Source: Foetidibacter luteolus
GTDB taxonomy: Bacteria; Bacteroidota; Bacteroidia; Chitinophagales; Chitinophagaceae
Length of the DNA stretch: 64,000 nucleotides
NCBI RefSeq assembly: GCF_009650435.1
Contig: NZ_VVIP01000073.1
Span: 23,981 to 87,980 of the forward strand
Direction: 5' to 3'
Shown: positions 1 to 8,400 of the stretch, in pieces
How the letters are laid out: each line of letters starts with the position of its first letter
Position numbering within the stretch: position 1 is the stretch's first letter
Translations under genes and position numbers: made by a program
The notes under the pieces: model-generated
Seen by the model: only the letters and a program-made list of their open reading frames with translations
Databases searched by the model: none
Told to the model about the DNA's origin: nothing

Positions 1-191
1 TAACCGGCGGAGTTGGTAAGCCTTGGGCCGCTGGCATCTGTAAGATGAAAAGCAATATCCATTATCTGTGAATGCTCCAGGCCCTCCGTGCGGATTTTTT
101 GAATAGCGGTATTGTCAACCTGTTCTTCCTGCGAAAAAGCGTTGACGGAAATAAGAAGCAACATACATAAACCAAACGGTAGCTTTCTCAT
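1..191 (-). CDS. Peptidase M28 family protein, N-terminal fragment
   Basis: Only the first 63 codons are inside the window; the gene runs off the left edge. The ATG at 191 opens a signal peptide (MRKLPFGLCMLLLISVNAFS, cleavage near AFSQ). The mature start contains IRTEGLEHSQIMDIAFHLTD and then SGPRLTNSAG. This N-terminal pattern is typical of secreted Bacteroidota M28 zinc aminopeptidases, in which a helix with 'SQIMDxxxxLTDxxGPRLT' precedes the PA-insert and catalytic region. The catalytic metal ligands are outside the window, so activity cannot be judged. The family call rests on the N-terminal pattern alone. Confidence 0.6.
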   Translation of the reverse strand, partial: MRKLPFGLCMLLLISVNAFSQEEQVDNTAIQKIRTEGLEHSQIMDIAFHLTDASGPRLTNSAG

Positions 192-319
192 GTGTTTTAT
201 TTTCAAAGCAAGGGAAATAAACAGTGTTGCCAAATTAAATCGGCGAGCAGGTAAAAGAGGATGGCAAGCAGGAAAAAGAAGTTTGGAGCGATGGATGTTT
301 TGCGTGGGAATAAGAATCA

Positions 320-424
320 GGGGGTGTCCCCAAGCTGCGCAAGGGGCCGGGCTTTCCGCTATTACTCCGCCACAAAGCCGGGCTGCGAAGGCTTCAGCGG
401 GGTAACCGCTTCAATCCCTCACCC
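320..424 (+). repeat. Interspersed repeat family A, copy 1
   Basis: About 105 bp that begins with a G-run/C-run hairpin (GGGGTGTCCCC), continues through GGGCTTTCCGCT and ends in TAACCGCTTCAATCCCTCACC. Five further copies were found at 12995, 15147, 40306, 44332 and 50838. All are intergenic. Confidence 0.85.
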
Positions 425-461
425 AAAAGTGTAACAGGCCGCTCTTTTTGCAGGCAGTTTG

Positions 462-971
462 CTAAGGCCGCAACTTACCCTGGCTGCGCAGGGCATTAAT
501 GAGTGTGTTGTTGTTGCGCTCATCATTTACAGTAGCACCGGAACCCTGCCCGGGATAGCCTAATGCTGCCGTTAGCTTTACATCGGTATCGTTACCGCCA
601 AAGGCCCTCATGGTGATGGATTCAAAACAGGTGGAGCTTAAGTAAATGGGCATGTGCACCGCGTAATAGATAACTTTTTTGTTTACCGTAACGGCAAATA
701 CCTCCCTGCCTTTAAGATGGAAGAATTTTTGCCAGGTACCGGGGGCAAGCGTAAACTCATGCTGTAGCCTGGAGTATTTTTTTATGTCGCTGTTGCTTAT
801 AAAAGGCTGATCTTCAAGCACCGTTGTTGACGTATTTACCTGGCATTTTCCCGGTACCAGTTCAAATGACTTAAGAAGGTAAATTTCAACCTGCGTACCG
901 ACCCCATCTTTACTGCAGGAAGAAAAGGTGGAAAGGCAGAAGCAAGCAATCAGCAGGTAAATGTTTTTCAT
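462..971 (-). CDS. Putative lipoprotein of unknown function
   Basis: A 169-residue protein starting at an ATG at 971. The N terminus is a lipoprotein signal peptide ending in TFSSC (Cys about residue 19). The following SKDG resembles the charged residues after the lipidated Cys that direct some Bacteroidota lipoproteins to the cell surface. The mature part has a mixed beta-rich composition and no motif I recognise. Two spaced cysteines (in 'PGKCQV' and 'STCFES') could form a disulphide. It lies upstream of family A repeat copy 1 and 99 bp downstream of a methyltransferase gene on the same strand. Function unknown. Confidence 0.65.
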   Translation of the reverse strand: MKNIYLLIACFCLSTFSSCSKDGVGTQVEIYLLKSFELVPGKCQVNTSTTVLEDQPFISNSDIKKYSRLQHEFTLAPGTWQKFFHLKGREVFAVTVNKKVIYYAVHMPIYLSSTCFESITMRAFGGNDTDVKLTAALGYPGQGSGATVNDERNNNTLINALRSQGKLRP

Positions 972-1070
972 GCAAACAGTTTAGGTGCTTATGACTTTAA
1001 ATAAGCACGGTTTGTTGCAACGGGCATAACTTTTTTAATAAACCACCATAAAAGGTACAATAAAAGCAGG

Positions 1071-1868
1071 TTAATACTTAATGGTAAAGTGTTGTTTTAC
1101 TTTGCTTTCTTTCCTAAAAAATACGATGCCTATAAAAAACAGGTCAATAGACAGTGTTACAGCTTCCTGGTTTTTAATGTATTCCCAGGCAGCTTCCATT
1201 TCTTCACTCCAATGTATATCATCAAAAATAAGAATGCTGTTGGCATTTGTTTTTGGCAGCAGTTTATGATAATAGTTGACAGTGGGATCTTTACGGTGGT
1301 TGCCGTCAATAAAGGCAAAGTCAATTACCGGCAGTTGTTGTAACAATGGGGGTAATGTATCATCAAAATTGCCCTGCACCAGCGAGATATTGTGCAGGTT
1401 AAGGCTTTGAAAATTCTTCCTGGCAACATCTGCAACAGCCTGTGCGCCCTCCATGGTAATTACTTTGGCGCCGGTATCTGCTGCGGCAAGATAGGCCGTT
1501 GTAATACCAAGGGAAGTACCTAATTCCAATGTTGTTTGCGGGCGGTAGTAATTAATCATCCTGAAAAGCAACTGGCTGAATTTCTTTTGTTTCAATGCGC
1601 TTTTGGCAATGGAGGATACAGAACGTTCATAATGTGGATTTACCCTTGAACCGGCGCCGAAGTCTTCAATAGTTAACACCCGGTCATCCTGTTTCAGCTT
1701 TTCCCTTAGCTGCTCAATTTGCTGGTAGCAGTAATAAGTGCGGTCATCATTCAATACGTGTCGGATAAACTCGTACACAAAGGGTGAGTGAACACCATGC
1801 CCTTTTCCATTAGATGCGGCAACACGATACTGAATAAATTTTTTAAGAAGCTGCAGTTTGGAGTACAT
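1071..1868 (-). CDS. Class I SAM-dependent methyltransferase
   Basis: About 265 residues from the ATG at 1868; a TTG 18 bases further upstream is a less likely start. The SAM-binding core is visible: motif I 'LELGTSLGITTAYLA', an acidic residue after the next strand ('VITMEGAQ'), 'FAFIDGNHRK' and 'SILIFDDIHWS'. This layout fits the Methyltransf_24 / O-methyltransferase-like group. The ~90-residue N-terminal extension, with 'HGVHSPFVYEF', is common in Bacteroidota homologues. The acceptor substrate is not predictable. folA ends 73 bp upstream on the same strand, so the two may be co-transcribed. Confidence 0.8.
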   Translation of the reverse strand: MYSKLQLLKKFIQYRVAASNGKGHGVHSPFVYEFIRHVLNDDRTYYCYQQIEQLREKLKQDDRVLTIEDFGAGSRVNPHYERSVSSIAKSALKQKKFSQLLFRMINYYRPQTTLELGTSLGITTAYLAAADTGAKVITMEGAQAVADVARKNFQSLNLHNISLVQGNFDDTLPPLLQQLPVIDFAFIDGNHRKDPTVNYYHKLLPKTNANSILIFDDIHWSEEMEAAWEYIKNQEAVTLSIDLFFIGIVFFRKESKVKQHFTIKY

Positions 1869-1941
1869 AGCGGCAAATGTAAGCAAGTTGCCGGTTACCG
1901 CTTATGCTTGTTTCCCGGAAGAGCTTTCGGGTTAGGGGCAG

Positions 1942-2439
1942 TTAAATTCTTTCCCAGCGCTGAAAACTGTAGTCATAAGCATGCTTTTCATCTTTAAAAA
2001 AATCCTGGTTGGCTTCAAGTGTAAACTTCATTTCGTCAATTTCCGGGAAAAAAGCATCGGCATGTTCAAAAACATGGTGTACACGGGTTATATAAATGGT
2101 GTTTGCAATGGCGATGGCTTCCCTGTAAATTTCGCCGCCCCCAATAACCATTAACTCCTTGTAATCCTGCTCTTTTGCTATAAAAATGGCATCGTTTAAA
2201 TTGTTTACCACAACAACGCCATTGCCGTTGAAGTTCTTCTGCCTGGTTATCACAACATTCAGCCTACCGTTAAGCGGTTTACTGTTTAGGGCTTCAAATG
2301 TTTTACGCCCCATAGCCACCGGCATAGCCCATGTAATGTTCTTAAAAAATTTCATATCGTTAGGCAAGGTCCATAACAGTTCCCCATTTTTTCCAATGGC
2401 ATTATTTGTTGACGCGGCTACGACTAAACTTATTTTCAT
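1942..2439 (-). CDS. folA: Dihydrofolate reductase
   Basis: Reduces 7,8-dihydrofolate to tetrahydrofolate with NADPH in the cytoplasm, for thymidylate, purine and amino acid synthesis. The 165-residue length is normal for the family. Visible motifs are the N-terminal 'ISLVVAASTNNAIGKNGELL', 'LPNDMKFFK' carrying the catalytic acidic residue, the NADPH-binding 'MGRKTFEAL', the glycine pair in 'VIGGGEIY' and the C-terminal strand 'ITRVHHVF'. The start is an ATG at 2439. thyA, often its neighbour, is not in the window. A methyltransferase gene follows on the same strand. Confidence 0.95.
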   Translation of the reverse strand: MKISLVVAASTNNAIGKNGELLWTLPNDMKFFKNITWAMPVAMGRKTFEALNSKPLNGRLNVVITRQKNFNGNGVVVVNNLNDAIFIAKEQDYKELMVIGGGEIYREAIAIANTIYITRVHHVFEHADAFFPEIDEMKFTLEANQDFFKDEKHAYDYSFQRWERI

Positions 2440-2922
2440 TCAATGAAAATAGGGTATAGACTGGTAATACTAAAAAAGATATTTGGCTTCCGTTTTCCAG
2501 GGAGTGACGGCAGCTAAGGCAGCTATTTCACTTTGAGCGGAGCTGTGATGTAAAAAAATGTTGTACGCCGCCAACAACATAATTTATCCCGGATAACACC
2601 TGATTAAAGCCAGTTAATAAAAAGCATTCGTGATATTTTTCATTGGCTATTGACAAAATCTAAAAGGCGGAGTATTTTACAAACATCTTCCGGTAATACT
2701 GTAATAATCCAAGGGAGAAAGCCTCTCCTGTGAAATTTTAATTCTGTCTGATCTCCAACATCGAAAAGCCTGGAGGTTTTCTTAGCCTTCAGCAACCCGT
2801 TAACTGCACGCAGCATATTATTTTGCTGTGTTCAGAAAGCTCCTGAAAAGCCTTTCGTTTAAACCATTGTACTAACCGCCTGCTGCATTTGTGCAAGCGG
2901 GTAAACTTTTAAACAAAAACAC
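2440..2922. other. Intergenic region between divergent folA and adhesin gene
   Basis: About 480 bp without a convincing ORF. It must carry promoters for two divergent genes. I see one hairpin (ATGTTGT / ACAACAT arms, about 2558-2580) and a weaker CCGC/GCGG stem close to the adhesin start (about 2876-2902). No riboswitch or RNA gene was recognised. Confidence 0.4.
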
Positions 2923-5241
2923 ATGAAACCAACTTTATGCGCCGTGCTACTGTTGTTGCTAAACATTGCAGGCTTTGCGCAAGCTAATCAAACGCTTTCC
3001 AATTTAACAAGCCCAACCAATATTAACCAGGCACTAATACCCAGTGCCAATAATGCGAGAGACCTGGGTACTTCCGCCAGAACATGGAGAAATTTTTACC
3101 TTGGTACAGGTCTTTATTTTGGAAGTAACCTTAGTTTGCATGCACCCGGTACGGACAATTTCTTTGCAGGCCGTAATGCGGGCAACCCCGCACTAACCGG
3201 GGCCTCCAACCTTGGTGTAGGTAATTACGCATTAGACAATATTACTACTGCCAATAATAATACCGGGGTAGGTTTCCGATCGCTTAATACCTTATCAACA
3301 GGTAATAATAACGCGGCTTTTGGTTTTAGAAGCCTCTACAGCAATACTACCGGCGCTGCTAATACCGCCGTAGGTTACCGGGCACTGTACGCTAACGCCG
3401 GCGGTTCTAACAGCACCGGTATAGGGTATAACGCGTTGGCTGCCAGCAGAGGCTCCTACAACACCGCACTGGGTTCTGAGGCATTGCTGGCTAATACAAC
3501 CGGCTTTTCTAACGTGGCTGTTGGTTTCAGGGCATTAAACAAGAATACAACAGGCGCTAACTCTGTTGCAGTTGGAGATTCTGCGCTTTACAACAACAAC
3601 AACAATTATAAAAATGTAGCTGTAGGCAGCAAAGCTTTGTACTCTAATACCACAGGTTATTACAATGTAGCCGTGGGTTACCAGGCACTGTATTCCAATA
3701 ATACCAGTGGTTACAATACGGCATTGGGTTACCAGGCCTTGTTTGCAACCACCGGCAGCGCTTACGATAATACGGGCACAGGTTTCCAGGCGCTGTACCG
3801 CACAACAAGCGGTTCAAGAAATACCGCCAACGGTGTGTGGGCCCTGCTTAATAATACAACCGGCAGTAATAACAATGCTTTAGGCGTATATGCGCTGGAG
3901 CAAAATACATCTGGCAACGATAATGATGCTATCGGCTTTTACTCCCAGTTTTATAACAGCAGCGGTTACAGCAACGCTTCCCTTGGTAGCCACAGCCTTT
4001 TTGCCAATACCACCGGGCATAACCTGGTAGCCATTGGAGACTCTGCCCTCTACAGCCAAAGTGCCAATGTTAGCGGGTTTTACGTAAATACGGCTGTAGG
4101 CAGCAAAGCCTTGTACTCCAACACCACCGGGTACTCTAATACAGCCATAGGTTTTAATTCGCTGAGGGCAAATACTACAGCGGCATATAACACTGGTGTA
4201 GGCGGATATTCACTTAACGCCAATACAGGTACGGGCAATACCGCTGTTGGCCTGTCCAGCCTTATCAATAACACTTCAGGCGGCTATAATGCAGCCCTGG
4301 GGTTATCCACTTTAACCAGCAATCAAACAGGGTTCTACTTAACGGCGTTGGGCACTTATGCAAATGTTAACGCAAATGGTTACAGCAATTCCACAGCGCT
4401 GGGCTACAATGCCATCATCACAGCCAGCAACCAGGTAATGCTGGGTAATACTTCCGTAACGTCAGTAAGGGCTGCGGGAAGTTTTGTCATTTATTCTGAT
4501 GGCAGGTATAAAAAAGACATGAAAGAAAATGTTCCGGGGCTTGATTTTATTAAAGCTTTACGGCCGGTTACCTACCATTATGATGTACGCGGGCTGAATG
4601 AGAAGATTAAACCCCAGCAATCAACATCCGCGTCAAGAACAGCAGGAGCTACGGCGGACGCATCGGCAGACCGCAAAAATGAAATGGAGGAAAAAGCAAT
4701 AACTGAAAAAGAAAAGAAACTGTACACAGGCTTTGTGGCACAGGAAGTAGAAGCGGCCGCTAAAAAACTCAACTATGATTTTAGTGGAGTTTACAAACCT
4801 GAAAGTGATAAGGATGTATATGGCTTAAGCTACAGTGAGTTTGTTGTGCCGTTGGTAAAAGCCGTACAACAGTTAAGCGAACAAAATGATGCCAAAGACG
4901 AAAAAATTGCCGCCCTGGAAGCCCGGCTTGAAAAGCTGGAAGCATTGCTGGAGAAGAAAACCGCCACTGCTAACGTGACTGATGCAGATATTTCCCAGAA
5001 CTCACCCAATCCTTTCAAAGGGAGCACACTTATTAATTACAACCTTCCTGCAAGGTTTTCTTCCGCACAGGTAGTAGTGTATGATGCCGCCGGAAAAACG
5101 CTTAAGCAAATCAGCATTTCAGGCCAGGGCCGGGGAATGTTGCGGCTGGACGGGTCATCGCTGGCGGCAGGGTCTTACAGTTATGCTTTGGTAGTAGATG
5201 GTAAATTGGTGGGCAGTAAAAAAATGCTGGTAGGCAGGTAA
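2923..5241 (+). CDS. T9SS-secreted adhesin with head-like repeats and S74 chaperone domain
   Basis: A 772-residue secreted protein with a signal peptide ending near 'AGFAQA'. Residues ~100-510 hold about 23 units of ~17 residues with consensus N-T-A-V-G-Y-x-A-L-Y-S-N-T-T-G, resembling trimeric autotransporter (YadA/Hia) head repeats. Next comes an intramolecular chaperone of endosialidase (peptidase S74) domain, whose signature 'YSDGRYKKD' starts near residue 523, then a predicted coiled coil ('LEARLEKLEALLEKK'). The end is a T9SS type A sorting domain ('SPNPFKGSTLINYNLP ... GKLVGSKKMLVGR'). S74 domains assist trimerisation of phage fibres and often self-cleave. Here the sorting domain lies beyond the S74 domain, so cleavage would separate fibre from sorting tail (inference). 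It is convergent with the next gene across a shared terminator. Confidence 0.85.
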   Translation: MKPTLCAVLLLLLNIAGFAQANQTLSNLTSPTNINQALIPSANNARDLGTSARTWRNFYLGTGLYFGSNLSLHAPGTDNFFAGRNAGNPALTGASNLGVGNYALDNITTANNNTGVGFRSLNTLSTGNNNAAFGFRSLYSNTTGAANTAVGYRALYANAGGSNSTGIGYNALAASRGSYNTALGSEALLANTTGFSNVAVGFRALNKNTTGANSVAVGDSALYNNNNNYKNVAVGSKALYSNTTGYYNVAVGYQALYSNNTSGYNTALGYQALFATTGSAYDNTGTGFQALYRTTSGSRNTANGVWALLNNTTGSNNNALGVYALEQNTSGNDNDAIGFYSQFYNSSGYSNASLGSHSLFANTTGHNLVAIGDSALYSQSANVSGFYVNTAVGSKALYSNTTGYSNTAIGFNSLRANTTAAYNTGVGGYSLNANTGTGNTAVGLSSLINNTSGGYNAALGLSTLTSNQTGFYLTALGTYANVNANGYSNSTALGYNAIITASNQVMLGNTSVTSVRAAGSFVIYSDGRYKKDMKENVPGLDFIKALRPVTYHYDVRGLNEKIKPQQSTSASRTAGATADASADRKNEMEEKAITEKEKKLYTGFVAQEVEAAAKKLNYDFSGVYKPESDKDVYGLSYSEFVVPLVKAVQQLSEQNDAKDEKIAALEARLEKLEALLEKKTATANVTDADISQNSPNPFKGSTLINYNLPARFSSAQVVVYDAAGKTLKQISISGQGRGMLRLDGSSLAAGSYSYALVVDGKLVGSKKMLVGR

Positions 5242-5374
5242 AGACTGGTTAGTTTTATAGTATGGGACGCTATGCTGTAACCCGGTAGTGTACGAATGCC
5301 CGGTGCATGATAAAGTTGGTTGCTGCCGGGAAAACTGCTTTGGGATGTGTAGCCTGTAGCTGCCCATAGCGGTG

Positions 5375-5436
5375 GCGTACAAGAGTGCGACGCAAGGGAC
5401 GCCCAATGGCAGTTCCTGCTGCCGGACCCATAAAAA
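5375..5436 (-). repeat. Interspersed repeat family B, partial copy
   Basis: Contains GTACAAGAGTGCGACGCAA and ends with TGCCGG-CCCATAAAA, the reverse complement of the family B consensus seen at 21087, 39391, 50591 and 58271. It lies between two convergent genes just before their shared terminator. Confidence 0.7.
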
Positions 5437-5441
5437 CAGTA

Positions 5442-5481
5442 TTCATACAAAACGCCGCTTTATAGCGGCGTTTTGTATGAA
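5442..5481. terminator. Perfect bidirectional terminator hairpin
   Basis: An 18-bp perfect stem (arms 5442-5459 and 5464-5481) with a TTAT loop. A GC core (CGCCGCT/AGCGGCG) is flanked by AAAA/TTTT, so it works as an intrinsic terminator in both directions. It sits between the convergent stop codons at 5241 and 5490. Confidence 0.9.
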
Positions 5482-5489
5482 GGTTCAAT

Positions 5490-8400
5490 TTAGTTTTTTA
5501 GCAACTTAAGCATGCGGTTATCTTTACCGCTGTTGATTAGTTGTACCATGTAAATGCCATTTGGAAGAGTGCTGATATTACATTCGTGTATCTGGCTGCC
5601 TGGCAGTAACGTTTTACTGATGCAGGTTTGGCCTGCCGCATTAATAACCCTTATTGCTTTGAGCGGCTGGTTGCTGTACACTTTAACAAGTGTTTGCCCA
5701 GCCGTTACATTGGGGGTTACTGATACCTGCCATGCGCCGGTAAAACGCAAATGCCTGGTTTGGCTGTAAATACTTACGCCGTTGGCGCCAGTGTGCCTGA
5801 TGCGGTAAAAGTTACTGCCTGCAAGCGGTGTGTTATCTGTAAAGTTGTAGCTATTGTTACCATTGCCTGCATGTGTTTTAACGGTACCCGCTGCTGCCCA
5901 GTTGAAAGCATCGGCACTTTTTTCAACAGTAAAAATCTCATTGCTTGTTTCTCCTGTTGCTGCCCAGGTTAGAAGTGCCCTGCTGCCAATTTGCTGTGCG
6001 GAAAGATCTATGTGTTTTACTGCAAGCACCGCTGAACCCCACCAAACTGTATAAGTAACCTCGGGGGATTTTAACCCGGCCCAGTCTTTTACAGCATAGT
6101 TAAAACTGAAACCGGAATTGCCGTTTTGGTTAAACGTAACGGTGAGCAATGCAGGGTTATAGTTTGCAATGGTAAGCGGCCCGTTTATTTGCACGCCATT
6201 ATACGAAAGCTGGTTTCCGTTCATATAGTTAAAGCCTGTAATTACAAATGTAGCACCCTGGCCCAGGCTGCCTTCTTCCGGGTCATTGCCATCCAGCGGA
6301 AACATGTTGCGGTAACTGCCGTCCATTGGATAGGTGCCGCCACGGGTAGGTACGGGGCTTATTTCGTAAGTAAAAGAAGTGGCTTCAGGAAAACGGTCAA
6401 TACCAAAATTTGCATCGGTAACATTTGTGCCAGCAAGTGTGGCAGACAAAATACCATCTGCCGTGCCATCGCTGCCGGTACCTGTACCATTCTTTTCGCC
6501 GGTGTTGCCCCAGTTAACCGGAAGGGATGGGGTGGTGCTGCCGCCGGAGCTTTGATGTAAAACGATACTGTAAGTGCCATTGGGAATGTTTACAAAACTG
6601 TATGTGCCGGGTGCTGTAACCTGCACTGTACTGGTTATAACACCTGACTGTACCAGGCTGGCGTACAGTGGCTGGCTGCCTGGTATGCTGGCGTCTATAT
6701 CATTTCCATTAACAGGGCTGCCATCAACTGTACTGTTTGCAAGGCCGCTGGTATCGTTAAAAACATTGCCGCTTATTTGAGAACATGCCTGCTGAAAACT
6801 GTGAAAAAACAGCCTGTTGGCATTTGAATTGACCGTAGCGCCGGCTGTTACCCCAAATACAAAATCAGCATTGCTGTAACTGCTTTTAACAGCCGCAAGA
6901 CGATAGGCAGGATCTGTGGAAGGAACAGATGCGGCCGGGATGGTTTTTGGCCTGTAATAAGTATACCCACTACCGGGCCCGCCGGAAACAAAACCACTGT
7001 TTTGCAGGCTGCTGCCTAATTGTACAGATGAAGGTGCAAAGCTGGTAGCGTAGCCAGCCACATCTACATAAGATGATGATCCGGTGCCATCAATATCAGG
7101 AATAGTTAAGGATATATTGGAAAGAGTTACCGGAGTGCCATCGGGGTTAGAACTTGTGGCAGAGCCTGACTGCACAAATTTAATATTGTACACTACATAA
7201 GGATTTTCATCCGGCCTGATTCCACTTAGTGAAAGGTTGCCGTTTCCATTAACAGAGTTATCTACTATTAAGGAGCCCGTGGGTACATTTTCTGCAGTAA
7301 TAGTTATTACAGCATCGTACCAGGCGTTGTTGGTAAAAATGGCATTCTCTTTCAGCAGTTTGTCGCCAGCCTTCAGGTCGGTAATTGTACCTGTAGCCGT
7401 TAATAATACCAGTTTGTTGGTGCTTCCCTGTATGCTTCCGCAGTTATTATCAACCAGGGTAACGGTAACGGCGCCTGTATTGGATGATTCCTTGCCTGCA
7501 TTATCAACCGCTTTAAATGGTATTGTAACCGTAGTGGGGCCATCTGCCGTTGGGTCAACAGAAATTATTTCTGTTGGCCTGCCGGTTTCATCAGCCGCTA
7601 CGGTTACCCCGCCTGCGGGAAAGCTGACATAGCCTGGGCCATAGGTGGTAAACCCAATTTTGATGCTGCTGGCCCCGGTGGGAATGGCTGTAATACGTAT
7701 GGATGTTACAATACCCGGTGCAACATCTGTACTGGCTGCTGTATTGCTAAAGGCATTGGGCGGAATGACTACCTGGTTAACGCCATTGGGATTGCCCACC
7801 GTAACTGTACCGCTGCCCGCCGTAGGCAACTCTTCAATACCAAAGTTGGCATTAATGAGATTGCCTGTAACAAGGCCCAGCGGCAGGTAGCCGTCCGCAC
7901 TTCCATCACTGCCGTTGCCAGTACCCAGAAATTCACCCACGCTGGCAAAATTTGAAGGCAACATTAGCGGGGGTATTAATGCGCCAACCGTAGCGGTTGC
8001 GGTGGTAACAAAAACCGCGTAGCTTGCGCCTTGCACCACGCCTGTATTGAAAAGATAGGCGCCATCAGCGCCAACATCGGCAACCGCCGTTACCTGGCTT
8101 GAGTTTGTATTGAAAAGCACAGCTTTAAGGCCACTGCCGCTGTAAACGTTTCCATCAACCCTGCTGTCCGTAAGCCCGTCTTCATCATTATAAACTGTAC
8201 CCTGTATGGTTACCAGTAATATGTTGGCTGAAAATTCGCTGGTGCTGCCCGTGTTGGTGGTAGCAGTGTTGGTAATATAAGAACTGCCTTTAACAAGCCC
8301 CTTGCCTGTAACATCTATGGTTCCGCTGAAAAGGCCGTTGGCATTGGCTGTTAGGGTACCCAGGTATGTTTGGCCTTCGCCGTGGGCTGAGTTTAGCCCA

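Noticed and set aside
112..405. 97-codon ORF near the left edge
   Set aside because: It runs antisense to the M28 fragment and through family A repeat copy 1; the protein shows repeat-derived sequence and no domain.
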